NCBI GenBank assembly: GCA_020099315.1
Contig: CP083650.1
Span: forward strand, 4,526,001-4,590,000
Direction of reading: 5' to 3'
Length of the DNA stretch: 64,000 bases
DNA from: Citrobacter europaeus
GTDB lineage: Bacteria > Pseudomonadota > Gammaproteobacteria > Enterobacterales > Enterobacteriaceae
This document shows, one piece after another, positions 1 to 9,320 of the stretch (position 1 is its first letter; the number at the start of each line of letters is the position of its first letter). The position numbers and the translations under genes were made by a program. The notes below the pieces were generated by a model. It saw only the letters and a program-made list of their open reading frames with translations. It did no database searches and was not told where the DNA came from.

Positions 1-36
1 TGCCGGATGGCGGCGTGAACGCCTTCTCCGGCCTGC
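1..36. repeat. REP-type palindromic repeat downstream of rng
   Basis: An imperfect palindrome of the GCCGGATGGCGGCGTGAACGCC type followed by a CTCCGGCCTGC arm, the classic enterobacterial REP unit. It lies just beyond the rng stop codon, the usual extragenic position, where such units can stabilise 3' ends or bind gyrase/IHF as part of BIMEs. Only one unit is visible and more may lie outside the window. Confidence 0.75.
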
Positions 37-69
37 AAAGTATCGCCATTTGGCGTCTACCAGGCCAGA

Positions 70-1539
70 TTACATCATAACGACGTCGAACTGCTCCTGG
101 TTATACAGCGGTTCAATTTGTACTTTGACCTGTTTGCCGACAAAGATTTCGACTTCCGCCAGCGCATGTGACTCTTCACCTTTCAGGGTCTCAGCTACTG
201 CCGGTGAAGCATAGACCAGGAAACGATCGGAATCATATGCATGGTGTACCCGCACGATTTCGCGCATGATTTCATAGCATACTGTTTCCACCGTTTTCAC
301 CGTACCACGCCCGTGGCAGGTCGGACACTCGTTGCACAGCACATGCTCCACGCTTTCACGCGTGCGTTTGCGCGTCATCTCTACCAGACCCAGCTGTGAA
401 AAACCGTTGATACTGGTTTTAACGCGATCCTTGCTCAGAGCCTGTTCCAGAGAGTGCAGCACCCGGCGACGGTGATCTTCATTATTCATGTCGATAAAAT
501 CGATAATGATAATGCCGCCGAGGTTTCGCAGACGCAGCTGACGAGCGATAGCCTGCGTTGCTTCAATATTAGTATTAAAGATAGTGTCGTCGAGATTACG
601 ATGCCCAACAAACGCGCCGGTGTTGATATCGACGGTGGTCATCGCTTCGGTTTGATCGATGATCAGATAACCGCCGGACTTCAGCTCTACTTTGCGTTCC
701 AGCGCGCGCTGGATTTCATTCTCAACGTCAAAGAGATCAAATATGGGCTGGCGTCCGCTGTAATGTTCCAGCTTGCTGGTCATCTCGGGGATATATTCCG
801 CCGTAAATTCCAGTAACGCTTCATAGGTCAAACGGGAGTCGACGCGGATCCGGTCAAGCTGCGCATCGGCAAAATCACGCAACACGCGCTGCGCCAGCGC
901 CAGTTCGCCATACATCTGATAGCGCGTTTGCGGGCGCTTTTTACGCTCCATGACTTTCGTCCAGACGCGCTTCAGGTAGGCAGCATCCGAGGCCAGATCC
1001 TCTTCACAGACGCCTTCCGCCGCGGTACGAATAATGAATCCGCCCTGCTCATCGCAGTAATCCGCTACCACTTTTTTAAGACGCTCGCGTTCGGTTTCGC
1101 TTTCGATACGTTGGGACACGCCAACATGCGAAGCACCCGGCATAAAGACGAGATAACGGGAAGGAAGCGTGATGTCCGTCGTCAGACGTGCGCCCTTAGT
1201 ACCCAACGGATCTTTTACCACCTGCACCATGAGATCCTGGCCCTGGCGCACCAGTTCAGATATGTCGCGCACGGTGAACTGTTTTTGTTCTTCACCCGCC
1301 ACACATTCAGTGTGCGGCATGATGTCTGAAGCGTGAAGAAATGCGGCTTTATCCAGCCCAATATCTACAAAAGCCGCCTGCATACCCGGAAGTACACGAC
1401 TTACACGACCTTTGTAGATATTGCCTACGATTCCGCGTCGCGCCTCACGTTCAATATGAATTTCCTGCAGAATACCGCCATCAATGTAAGCCACCCGAGT
1501 TTCCGATGGCGTTACGTTTACCAACAATTCAGCCGTCAT
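70..1539 (-). CDS. rng: Ribonuclease G
   Basis: Endoribonuclease of the RNase E/G family that matures the 16S rRNA 5' end and starts decay of some mRNAs in the cytoplasm. The 489-residue length equals E. coli RNase G. The S1-type RNA-binding region is near residues 35-125. The metal-binding aspartates are D304 (VDINTG) and D347 (IIIIDF), and the zinc-link CPTC (C405, C408) that joins the subunits is present. The start is the ATG at 1537-1539, preceded by AAGGG at good spacing; a 6-residue upstream extension is open but lacks such a site. The gene overlaps the end of maf by 11 bp, so the two are translationally coupled. It is the last gene of the mreBCD-maf-rng group. Confidence 0.97.
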   Translation of the reverse strand: MTAELLVNVTPSETRVAYIDGGILQEIHIEREARRGIVGNIYKGRVSRVLPGMQAAFVDIGLDKAAFLHASDIMPHTECVAGEEQKQFTVRDISELVRQGQDLMVQVVKDPLGTKGARLTTDITLPSRYLVFMPGASHVGVSQRIESETERERLKKVVADYCDEQGGFIIRTAAEGVCEEDLASDAAYLKRVWTKVMERKKRPQTRYQMYGELALAQRVLRDFADAQLDRIRVDSRLTYEALLEFTAEYIPEMTSKLEHYSGRQPIFDLFDVENEIQRALERKVELKSGGYLIIDQTEAMTTVDINTGAFVGHRNLDDTIFNTNIEATQAIARQLRLRNLGGIIIIDFIDMNNEDHRRRVLHSLEQALSKDRVKTSINGFSQLGLVEMTRKRTRESVEHVLCNECPTCHGRGTVKTVETVCYEIMREIVRVHHAYDSDRFLVYASPAVAETLKGEESHALAEVEIFVGKQVKVQIEPLYNQEQFDVVMM

Positions 1540-2122
1540 GTTTATCCCTTTTCTCACGCAGTGCGTTAAAATTGGTCAGCAACTCATACGTTTCTACCAG
1601 CGGTAAGCCGACTACGGCGTGATAGCTGCCATTTATCTTCCTGACAAAACAGCCACCCAACCCTTGAATACCGTATGCACCTGCTTTATCCATTGGTTCA
1701 CCGCTGGCAACATAGCCCGCGATGTCCTCATCGGTTAGTGCTCTGAACGTCACTTCCGTCACCACCAGACAGTCCAGACTGTGCTGGCGGTCGGCCAATG
1801 CCACAGCGGTCATGACCTGATGCGTTTTGCCCGACAGTTTGCGCAGCATGGCTGCGGCATGAGCGGCGTCGCGGGGTTTTTCCAGCACTTCGCCATTAAG
1901 GATAACAATGGTATCCGCCCCCAATACTGGCAAATCGCGCTGGGCCATCGCCACACCAGCCTGCGCTTTTTCACACGCCAGACGCGAAACGTACTGCTGC
2001 GCGCTTTCCTGCGGGTGCCGCTGCTCTTCAATCCCAGGCACCAGTCGTTCAAAAGTAACACCAAGCTGAGCGAGCAGCTCCTGACGACGTGGAGAACCTG
2101 AAGCAAGATACAGAGTATTCAT
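1529..2122 (-). CDS. yhdE: Maf-family nucleotide pyrophosphatase (dTTP/UTP type)
   Basis: Maf/YhdE house-cleaning enzyme. The family hydrolyses dTTP, UTP and modified pyrimidine triphosphates to monophosphates, and Maf proteins affect septum formation when overproduced. The N-terminal Maf signature ASGSPRRQELL is at residues 7-17, and the catalytic aspartate D70 sits in LGADTIV. Length is 197 residues, as in E. coli. The start was set at ATG 2120-2122 rather than seven codons upstream, because MNTLYLASG aligns with the family N terminus. It lies 7 bp after mreD and overlaps rng by 11 bp, so it is one operon with the shape genes. Confidence 0.95.
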   Translation of the reverse strand: MNTLYLASGSPRRQELLAQLGVTFERLVPGIEEQRHPQESAQQYVSRLACEKAQAGVAMAQRDLPVLGADTIVILNGEVLEKPRDAAHAAAMLRKLSGKTHQVMTAVALADRQHSLDCLVVTEVTFRALTDEDIAGYVASGEPMDKAGAYGIQGLGGCFVRKINGSYHAVVGLPLVETYELLTNFNALREKRDKHDG

Positions 2123-2129
2123 ATCAACC

Positions 2130-2618
2130 TTATTGCACCGCAAACTGCTGACGGACTTTACGCATCAGTAAGAATAGCCATGGCCAAAGCACACCATTCA
2201 CTACACTACTCCAGAACACTTCGGGTCTGAAAGAGACATTGATCACTAAAAACTCGGCCCAGAAAACAATAATATCCACGACCAGTGATAACAACATGAC
2301 CACCAACGCCTGCTGCCAGAGCGCGAGGTTGCGGAATAGCTGGAATTTCAGCGCGACCAGATAAGCAATGATACTCATAGACAATGCGCGCACGCCAAGC
2401 GTGGAGCCGCTGATGAGATCCAGTATGGCACCCACCACAAACCCTGTACCCACATTTACGCGATGCGGCAGCGCCAGGATCCAGTACAACAAGATGAGCA
2501 GCACCCAGTTTGGCCGGAAAACCAGAATGTCGTCCGGCCAGGGCATGACCTGCAGCAACAGTGCAATAAGGAACGAGAGCCAAATCACCCAACGTCCCTG
2601 GCTACGATAGCTTGCCAC
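2130..2618 (-). CDS. mreD: Rod-shape determining membrane protein MreD
   Basis: Inner-membrane component of the elongasome that links MreB filaments and MreC to the cell-wall synthases RodA/PBP2. The 162-residue length matches E. coli. The protein is almost wholly hydrophobic, with five or six predicted membrane helices, and has a basic N terminus (MASYRSQGRW). Its start codon directly abuts the mreC stop codon with no gap, so the two are surely translationally coupled. The GC content and codon use match the neighbours. Confidence 0.96.
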   Translation of the reverse strand: MASYRSQGRWVIWLSFLIALLLQVMPWPDDILVFRPNWVLLILLYWILALPHRVNVGTGFVVGAILDLISGSTLGVRALSMSIIAYLVALKFQLFRNLALWQQALVVMLLSLVVDIIVFWAEFLVINVSFRPEVFWSSVVNGVLWPWLFLLMRKVRQQFAVQ

Positions 2619-3641
2619 TTACTGTCCTCCCGGCTTACGCGGAGCAGGTTGTGGCGGCGTGGTATCCGCAGGCGCTGGAGTTACGCCTGTTGCGGGAGCT
2701 GGCACTGGCGCAGGCGGCCCCATGGTATCTGGTGCAGGCAGAACTTGCGGCATCATTTGCATCAGACGTTCATTGGCAACGCGGTGCACTTCTTCTGGCG
2801 TCATCGGATTTGCGCCATTACGATCGGCGCCCCACAACAGCAGCAGATAGCGCAGACGTTGCAGACCCGCGGTCGGGCGTGCCTGAATCACAGTATAAGC
2901 GCGCTGAGTATCCAGCTTAACGGAAGAAACAACAGCAACCGGATAACCCTCAGGGAAACGGCCACCCAGGCCCGAGGTAACCAGCACATCGCCAACGCGA
3001 ATGTCGGTATTGGCCGGCAGGTGTTCGAGCTGAAGATCGTCGGTGCAACCGTTACCGGCAGCGATCACGCGAATATCGTTACGCAGTACCTGAATAGGCA
3101 ACGCATGTGTTGCATCGCAAATCAGCAGCACACGGCTGGTCAGTTTAGCCACCGCAACGACCTGACCGACTACGCCTTTGTCGCTAATAACTGGCTGACC
3201 TTCGTAGACGCCGTTAACGCTCCCTTTGTCGATAACCACCTGATCGCTGTAAGGGTCATTAACCGTTGAGATGACCTGCGTCACCATCTTTTGTTCGTCC
3301 TGGCGCAGCGGCGATCCCAGCAGCTCACGCAAACGCGCGTTCTCCTGTTTATATTGCCCCAGCATCAGCAGTTCGCTATTTTTCAGCAGCAGTTCCTGAC
3401 GCAACGCCCGGTTTTCAAGTTCGAGTTGGTCACGCGAAGCCAGCGTTTGCGAAACGCCGTCGAGTAATTCACGGGGACCATTTGAGATAAAGTAGAAAGG
3501 ACTGACGGCGGTATCCATGTACGTTCGGATTTGACTGAACGTCCCCAGGCGGCTGTCGGCAATAATAACGCCGAGCGCCACCAGCACCGCCAGAATAAGG
3601 CGAATCTGTAGCGACGGGCCACGGCTAAAAATTGGCTTCAT
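2619..3641 (-). CDS. mreC: Cell-shape protein MreC
   Basis: Bitopic periplasmic protein of the elongasome that activates PBP2. A short cytoplasmic N terminus is followed by one membrane helix (about residues 12-30), a coiled coil (about 65-110, rich in QLELENRALRQE-type heptads) and the paired beta-barrel MreC domain to about residue 275. The C-terminal tail is low-complexity Pro/Ala-rich. At 340 residues it is shorter than E. coli MreC (367), and the whole difference lies in that disordered Pro/Ala/Gln tail; the folded part is nearly identical. It sits 64 bp after mreB. Confidence 0.96.
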   Translation of the reverse strand: MKPIFSRGPSLQIRLILAVLVALGVIIADSRLGTFSQIRTYMDTAVSPFYFISNGPRELLDGVSQTLASRDQLELENRALRQELLLKNSELLMLGQYKQENARLRELLGSPLRQDEQKMVTQVISTVNDPYSDQVVIDKGSVNGVYEGQPVISDKGVVGQVVAVAKLTSRVLLICDATHALPIQVLRNDIRVIAAGNGCTDDLQLEHLPANTDIRVGDVLVTSGLGGRFPEGYPVAVVSSVKLDTQRAYTVIQARPTAGLQRLRYLLLLWGADRNGANPMTPEEVHRVANERLMQMMPQVLPAPDTMGPPAPVPAPATGVTPAPADTTPPQPAPRKPGGQ

Positions 3642-3705
3642 AGTCTATGCGTATTCTCGTATCAGAGCGGAAGGGTAACCCGCTGGCTACCCTACCTGCA
3701 TCCGA

Positions 3706-4749
3706 TTACTCTTCGCTGAACAGGTCGCCGCCGTGCATATCGATCATTTCCAGTGCCTTGCCGCCACCACGCGCCACGCAGGTCAGCGGATCTTCAGCAA
3801 CAACAACTGGAATACCGGTTTCTTCCATTAACAGACGGTCAAGATTACGCAGCAGCGCGCCGCCACCGGTCAGTACCATGCCGCGTTCGGAGATGTCAGA
3901 CGCCAGCTCTGGCGGGCACTGTTCCAGTGCAACCATGACTGCGCTCACAATACCGGTCAGCGGTTCCTGCAGAGCTTCCAGAATCTCGTTGGAGTTCAGG
4001 GTAAAGCCGCGCGGAACACCTTCAGCCAGGTTACGACCGCGAACTTCAATTTCGCGCACTTCGTCACCCGGATAAGCGGAACCGATCTCGTGTTTGATAC
4101 GTTCTGCGGTAGCTTCACCGATCAGAGAACCGTAGTTACGACGAACATAATTAATGATCGCTTCGTCGAAGCGGTCGCCGCCAATACGTACAGAAGAAGA
4201 GTAAACCACGCCGTTCAGAGAGATAACGGCAACTTCAGTAGTACCACCACCGATATCCACAACCATAGAACCGGTTGCTTCAGAAACTGGCAAACCCGCA
4301 CCGATCGCAGCCGCCATCGGCTCTTCAATCAGGAAGACTTCACGGGCGCCTGCACCCTGAGCGGATTCACGGATCGCACGGCGCTCAACCTGAGTTGCTC
4401 CAACCGGTACACACACCAGTACGCGCGGGCTTGGGCGCATGAAGCTATTGCTGTGCACTTGTTTGATAAAGTGCTGGAGCATTTTTTCAGTCACGAAGAA
4501 GTCAGCGATAACGCCGTCTTTCATTGGGCGAATTGCAGCGATATTGCCCGGTGTACGACCCAGCATCTGCTTCGCATCATGACCTACTGCAGCCACGCTT
4601 TTCGGCGAACCGGCACGATCCTGACGAATGGCCACAACAGAAGGCTCATTCAATACGATGCCTTGTCCTTTTACATAAATAAGGGTATTCGCGGTACCCA
4701 GGTCAATGGACAGGTCATTGGAAAACATGCCACGAAATTTTTTCAACAT
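3706..4749 (-). CDS. mreB: Rod-shape actin homologue MreB
   Basis: Bacterial actin that forms membrane-bound filaments directing lateral-wall synthesis. The actin-fold ATP motifs are visible: phosphate-1 [10 protein letters not shown] near residues 16-25, phosphate-2 VDIGGGTTE, and adenosine motif TGGGALL. Length is 347 residues from the ATG at 4747-4749 ([10 protein letters not shown]), the accepted start. The frame stays open 25 codons upstream, but that stretch is unconserved and overlaps the probable promoter. It is the first gene of mreBCD-maf-rng. An Asp/Glu-rich end (GGDLFSEE) closes it. Confidence 0.98.
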
Positions 4750-4795
4750 ACTAAGGGATAATCCTGAAAGCTGGGGCGGAAAACAAAATCCGCTT

Positions 4796-4824
4796 ACTTT
4801 ACCAACCACACGCAGCAGCGACAA
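4796..4824 (-). promoter_or_regulatory. Probable sigma-70 promoter of mreBCD; part of the 306-bp csrD-mreB gap
   Basis: Reading the minus strand, TTGTCG (4819-4824) and TAAAGT (4796-4801) are separated by 17 bp, giving a start about 40 nt before the mreB ATG. The remaining gap (4825-5055) holds no ORF I can support. mreB is known to have several promoters in E. coli; I can place only this one, by consensus. Confidence 0.45.
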
Positions 4825-5055
4825 GGCGCAAAAATCATCTGCTACGGTGAAAATTAGTGCAGTTCGTTTCCTTTGTTACAAAACCGGCCTGAGTCCATCA
4901 GGGCTGAATAAATCAGCAGCATTCCTCGCTTTTGTTTGCAACCTGTCAAAGGTCATTCACCTGCATGTTTGCTGTTACAACCTGGCGAGCAGACAAGCAC
5001 ACCCCCAGAAGGCACAGCGCGCGTTATTCTACGTGAAAACAAATTAAACGGCAGG

Positions 5056-6996
5056 TTAAACCGAGTATCTTTGCGAATATTTTTTCACGTTAGTGTCAAG
5101 TGGCTGTGATGCGGCAAAAAAATCCCCTTGCCCACCCGCAACTCCGCGTTCCGTCAGCGTATGCCACTCGCTACGCGAACGAACGCCCGTGGCGTAAACC
5201 TGCGTTGGTGTTCCAGAACAGGCTTCCACCAGGCTTTGAACCAGGAGCTGGTTTTCAGTCCGCTTTTCAATATTCCTCACCAGGCTTGGATGGAGCTTCA
5301 ATAACTCAACGTTGAGCTCTTTGATCCAACTGGTGCTCACCAGCGTTAAACCCGCCTGCGTAACGGCAATTCGCACACCCAGCGCATTCATCAATCTGAT
5401 GACAGGCTGTAACCGGCTGATATGTTGACAGACATCTGCCTCCGCAAGTTCAATAATTATGCGTTTGCGTAATGATTTTTCGCACTGCATCAGCGTATCA
5501 CGTAGCCAGCGCTGAAAACGTGGGCGAATTAGCGATTCAACCGTTGTCTGCATCGCCAGGTTTTCCTGCGGCCAGTAGCCCAACAGTAGGATCAGACGGC
5601 TGATTTGCAGGCGGTCATACTCTTCAGCCAGGCCAAACTGCAGCACCATCGGCATATATTCCGCCGAGATGACCTCTTCGCTGCCATCAAAAATACGGCA
5701 CATCAGCTCCCGATGGTGTACCCGACCTTCGCGCGTTACCGCAGGCTTTTGATAAATTCTTGGTCCGCCCCGGCTGAGCATCTGTTCGATCAGCGTTCGC
5801 CAGCGTACGTTTCCCCGCCCTTTTTCCGGCAGTGAGTCATCATAGACCGACCAACTGTTTCCGCCCTGCAATACCGAATTCCGCGTAGCCGCTTCGGCGT
5901 GATCCATTACTTGTTCCGTCGACTGTCCGCTGCGGCAAACGCAAATACCGATATGAACCATATCGGCACGATCGATCATTTTATTAGCCGGAAGCGCATC
6001 TACCGCTTTTAATAATTGCCCGGCGATGCTTTCCGCCTCCTTCAGCGTGCGGTGTGGCAGCAGGATGGCAAAATCGCTACGGTGGTAGCGTGCCAGCAAC
6101 GCGCCCGGATAGCGCGTCATGAAAGTCGACAACAAATTAATTAATGTCGAAATTTGTTCTTCCGCGAGGGTGATTCCCCAGCTATCGCGCAGCAGAGTAA
6201 AGTCCGGCAGACGCACCATCATCACGACGCCATGCGATCCCACTTTTTCCTGATCTTCCAGCAGCGTTGCCAGTTGGTTATCAAAGAACAGGCGGTTGCT
6301 CAGTCCGGTTTTTGTATCCTGCGCCACATAGGAGCGAATCAGCGTATCGAGGCGGCTGCGTTGTTCGCGAGCATTTTGAATTTCGGTCAGTAACATATCG
6401 AGTGCGCTACTGGCACGCGCTGGCCATTCATAGACTGTTCCCCGCACGTTCGGTCCACGTTCGCCATTCAGAATGCGCGTGGAACGAATCTCCAGCAGTT
6501 CCTGACCTGAAAGTTGACGCTGAAGCCAGCGCACCGACAAAAAGAGCATCAGTATAATGAAAGCAATCGCCAGCGTGAGTGGCGCGGTGGTCATCAGCGA
6601 ATGGAAATAGTTGCCCATCGGATCCTGATAAACCAGACGCAGCGACATGCCAGGATGTTTGACCAGCGGAACGGTGATGTCACGATACAGATTGTTCGTC
6701 CCCGCCGGGCGATAACTGCTGGTACGGGAGTGGTCATACACCACGTTTTCGCCCTGTAGCAGTTCAACGCGCACGATATCAGCAGAAACCATCAGTTCAT
6801 CTATTTGCGGGGTTAACGCCACAACATCGCGGGAAACAAGGTGCGTATCAATTGCCGTCGCCACCGCCTGAACACGGGTAGTGAACTTATATTGAATCGC
6901 GTTATAGAAACTCAGCGAGCAGCCGATCAGAGTCACGAAGATCGTTAACCCAGTAAGCAGCGTGACAAAAGCTGAAAATTTCGTCGTTAATCGCAT
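5056..6996 (-). CDS. csrD: CsrD, degenerate GGDEF/EAL regulator of CsrB/CsrC decay
   Basis: Membrane-anchored protein that makes the sRNAs CsrB and CsrC susceptible to RNase E and so indirectly controls CsrA. There are two membrane helices (about residues 10-32 and 136-157) around a periplasmic segment, then a HAMP-like linker, a GGDEF domain and an EAL domain. Both domains are degenerate: HRSDF at 305-309 replaces GGDEF, and ELM at 430-432 replaces EAL, so no cyclic-di-GMP synthesis or hydrolysis is expected. Length is 646 residues, as in E. coli, from ATG 6994-6996; a 29-residue upstream extension was rejected because MRLTTKFSAF is the conserved start. It has its own promoter region facing acuI. 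Confidence 0.95.
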   Translation of the reverse strand: MRLTTKFSAFVTLLTGLTIFVTLIGCSLSFYNAIQYKFTTRVQAVATAIDTHLVSRDVVALTPQIDELMVSADIVRVELLQGENVVYDHSRTSSYRPAGTNNLYRDITVPLVKHPGMSLRLVYQDPMGNYFHSLMTTAPLTLAIAFIILMLFLSVRWLQRQLSGQELLEIRSTRILNGERGPNVRGTVYEWPARASSALDMLLTEIQNAREQRSRLDTLIRSYVAQDTKTGLSNRLFFDNQLATLLEDQEKVGSHGVVMMVRLPDFTLLRDSWGITLAEEQISTLINLLSTFMTRYPGALLARYHRSDFAILLPHRTLKEAESIAGQLLKAVDALPANKMIDRADMVHIGICVCRSGQSTEQVMDHAEAATRNSVLQGGNSWSVYDDSLPEKGRGNVRWRTLIEQMLSRGGPRIYQKPAVTREGRVHHRELMCRIFDGSEEVISAEYMPMVLQFGLAEEYDRLQISRLILLLGYWPQENLAMQTTVESLIRPRFQRWLRDTLMQCEKSLRKRIIIELAEADVCQHISRLQPVIRLMNALGVRIAVTQAGLTLVSTSWIKELNVELLKLHPSLVRNIEKRTENQLLVQSLVEACSGTPTQVYATGVRSRSEWHTLTERGVAGGQGDFFAASQPLDTNVKKYSQRYSV

Positions 6997-7221
6997 CCTT
7001 GTGTTAACTCCGACAGTTATGAAACGGGCATGAAAGTGATATAGCGACCCAAAAATGCAAAACTGAACGCAAAATCCGTCCATTTATACAAACAGTGTGG
7101 GCATACTACCAAATCAGGTATATCTGGCAATTTATTGCGCAGAATCGGCATCATGTTTTGATTAGCGAGTATAGTCTTCATTAATAATTTTCCAATCCAC
7201 TATACGAATTGAGGACAGGTT

Positions 7222-8196
7222 ATGCAGGCTTTGATCTTAGAACAGCAGGACGGAAAAACCCTCGCATCCGTTCAACCCCTCGACGAAAATCAGCTACCTG
7301 AAGGCGATGTGACGGTGGATGTCCACTGGTCGAGCCTGAACTATAAAGACGCTCTGGCTATCACTGGCAAGGGTAAAATCATTCGTAATTTTCCGATGAT
7401 TCCTGGTATCGATTTCGCCGGTACCGTGCGTGCAAGCGAAGATCCCCGTTTTCATGCGGGTCAGGAAGTGTTACTGACCGGTTGGGGCGTGGGTGAAAAT
7501 CATTGGGGTGGACTGGCAGAACGCGCACGCGTGAAAGGCGACTGGCTGGTTGCCCTGCCAAAAGGACTGGATGGGCGTAAAGCCATGGTCATCGGCACCG
7601 CCGGCTTTACCGCTATGCTGTGCGTAATGGCGCTTGAGGATGCAGGTATTCGCCCGCAAGACGGTGAAATTGTCGTCACCGGCGCCAGCGGCGGCGTGGG
7701 CAGCACAGCCGTTGCGTTACTGCATAAGCTGGGTTATCAGGTTGCGGCGGTTTCGGGCCGTGAAAGTACCCACGACTACCTGAAGAGCCTGGGCGCCAGC
7801 CGTATTCTTGGTCGCGATGAGTTTGCAGAATCACGCCCGCTGGAAAAACAGCTGTGGGCTGGCGCGGTTGATACCGTTGGCGACAAAGTCCTGGCAAAAG
7901 TTCTGGCGCAGATGAACTACGGCGGCTGCGTTGCCGCCTGCGGCCTGGCTGGCGGTTTCGCTCTGCCAACCACGGTGATGCCATTCATTCTGCGTAACGT
8001 TCGTTTGCAAGGAGTGGACTCGGTGATGACCCCGCCAGCACGCCGGGCAGAGGCCTGGGCGCGTCTGGTTAAGGATCTGCCGGAATCTTTCTATGCTCAG
8101 GCCGCCACGGAGATTACGCTGGCGGATGCGCCGAAGTTCGCCGATGCCATCATCAATAACCAGGTGCAAGGCCGTACGCTGGTGAAGGTGAAGTAA
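7222..8196 (+). CDS. acuI: AcuI, NADPH-dependent acryloyl-CoA reductase
   Basis: Zinc-independent medium-chain dehydrogenase/reductase (YhdH/AcuI family). It reduces toxic acryloyl-CoA to propionyl-CoA with NADPH in the cytoplasm. The N-terminal GroES-like domain covers about 1-120, followed by a Rossmann domain with the dinucleotide loop GASGGVGS at residues 154-161. Length is 324 residues, equal to E. coli. A clear GAGGACAGG ribosome-binding region precedes ATG 7222. It is transcribed divergently from csrD. The downstream msrPQ genes have their own leader, so it is probably monocistronic. Confidence 0.95.
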   Translation: MQALILEQQDGKTLASVQPLDENQLPEGDVTVDVHWSSLNYKDALAITGKGKIIRNFPMIPGIDFAGTVRASEDPRFHAGQEVLLTGWGVGENHWGGLAERARVKGDWLVALPKGLDGRKAMVIGTAGFTAMLCVMALEDAGIRPQDGEIVVTGASGGVGSTAVALLHKLGYQVAAVSGRESTHDYLKSLGASRILGRDEFAESRPLEKQLWAGAVDTVGDKVLAKVLAQMNYGGCVAACGLAGGFALPTTVMPFILRNVRLQGVDSVMTPPARRAEAWARLVKDLPESFYAQAATEITLADAPKFADAIINNQVQGRTLVKVK

Positions 8197-8250
8197 CTGG
8201 CGCTGGCGCAGATATTTACACTTAATTAACGAAATTTCGCGGCATATCTC

Positions 8251-8313
8251 CAGACTCCCTGCCATATTAACTACGCGTCCCCTGTCAGTTATGACGCGTA
8301 AGCCGGGAGTCTG
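8251..8313 (+). promoter_or_regulatory. Nested inverted repeats in the msrP leader
   Basis: Two nested perfect inverted repeats lie directly upstream of msrP. The inner arms are TACGCGTC (8272-8279) and GACGCGTA (8293-8300), with 13 nt between. The outer arms are CAGACTCCC (8251-8259) and GGGAGTCTG (8305-8313). The right outer arm contains GGGAG, the ribosome-binding site six bases before the msrP ATG, so in RNA the outer stem would hide it. At the DNA level the inner palindrome also looks like an operator with half-sites two helical turns apart. Which use is real cannot be told from sequence. Confidence 0.5.
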
Positions 8314-8315
8314 TT

Positions 8316-9320
8316 ATGAAGAAACTACGTCCATTTACAGAAGCCGACGTCACTGACGAGTCGGCTTTTTTTATGCAGCGTCGCCAGGTACTGAAAGCAT
8401 TAGGGATCAGCGCTGCCGCATTGTCCTTGCCCCACTCTGCGCAGGCTGACCTTCTTAGCTGGTTTAAAGGGAACGACCGCCCGCCCGCGCCCGCAGGTAA
8501 GCCACTTGATTTCAGTAAACCCGCCGCCTGGCAAAATTCGCTTCCTTTAACGCCAGCGGATAAAGTTTCTGGCTACAACAACTTCTATGAATTCGGCCTC
8601 GATAAGGCGGATCCGGCAGCCAACGCAGGTAGCCTGAAAACCGATCCGTGGACGTTGCAAATCAGTGGCGAAGTGGCAAAACCACTCACCCTCGATCACG
8701 ATGCGCTGACCGCCCGTTTCCCGCTGGAAGAACGGATTTACCGGATGCGTTGTGTGGAAGCCTGGTCAATGGTTGTGCCGTGGATTGGCTTTCCGTTATA
8801 TAAACTGCTGGCACAGGTTGAACCCACCAGCAACGCAAAGTATGTCGCGTTCGAAACGCGCTACGCGCCGGATGAGATGCCAGGACAAAAGGATCGTTTT
8901 ATTGGCGGCGGGCTGAAGTATCCCTATGTTGAAGGCCTGCGTCTGGACGAAGCGATGCATCCACTCACGTTGCTTACCGTGGGGGTTTATGGAAAAGCCC
9001 TCCCGCCACAAAATGGCGCGCCCATTCGTTTAATTGTGCCGTGGAAATACGGATTTAAAGGCATTAAGTCGATTGTGAGTATCAAACTCACCCGCGAACG
9101 CCCGCCGACCACCTGGAACCTGGCCGCCCCCAATGAATATGGGTTTTATGCCAACGTGAATCCGCATGTCGATCACCCCCGTTGGTCCCAGGCCACCGAG
9201 CGTTTCATTGGCGCTGGCGGTATTCTGGACGTTCAACGCCAACCCACGCTGCTGTTTAACGGTTACGCCGATGAGGTTGCATCACTGTACCGTGGTCTTA
9301 ACCTGCAGGAGAATTTTTAG
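8316..9320 (+). CDS. msrP: MsrP, periplasmic molybdoenzyme methionine-sulfoxide reductase
   Basis: Catalytic subunit (formerly YedY) that repairs oxidised methionine in periplasmic proteins, fed with electrons by MsrQ. A Tat signal is visible: the twin arginine at R22-R23 (QRRQVLKAL), a hydrophobic stretch, and a probable cut after AQA (about residue 44). C146 in RMRCVEAW is the molybdopterin-ligand cysteine of the family (C102 of the mature protein). Length is 334 residues, as in E. coli. It ends directly against msrQ. In E. coli K-12 msrPQ lies beside the HprSR two-component genes; here it lies between acuI and accB without that regulator nearby. Confidence 0.96.
   Translation: MKKLRPFTEADVTDESAFFMQRRQVLKALGISAAALSLPHSAQADLLSWFKGNDRPPAPAGKPLDFSKPAAWQNSLPLTPADKVSGYNNFYEFGLDKADPAANAGSLKTDPWTLQISGEVAKPLTLDHDALTARFPLEERIYRMRCVEAWSMVVPWIGFPLYKLLAQVEPTSNAKYVAFETRYAPDEMPGQKDRFIGGGLKYPYVEGLRLDEAMHPLTLLTVGVYGKALPPQNGAPIRLIVPWKYGFKGIKSIVSIKLTRERPPTTWNLAAPNEYGFYANVNPHVDHPRWSQATERFIGAGGILDVQRQPTLLFNGYADEVASLYRGLNLQENF

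Noticed and set aside
4750..4824. 25-residue N-terminal extension of MreB
   Set aside because: It overlaps the probable promoter and lacks conservation; [10 protein letters not shown] is the accepted start.
4706..5047. 113-codon plus-strand frame between mreB and csrD
   Set aside because: It starts inside mreB antisense and runs over the mreB promoter; low-complexity and unconserved in appearance.
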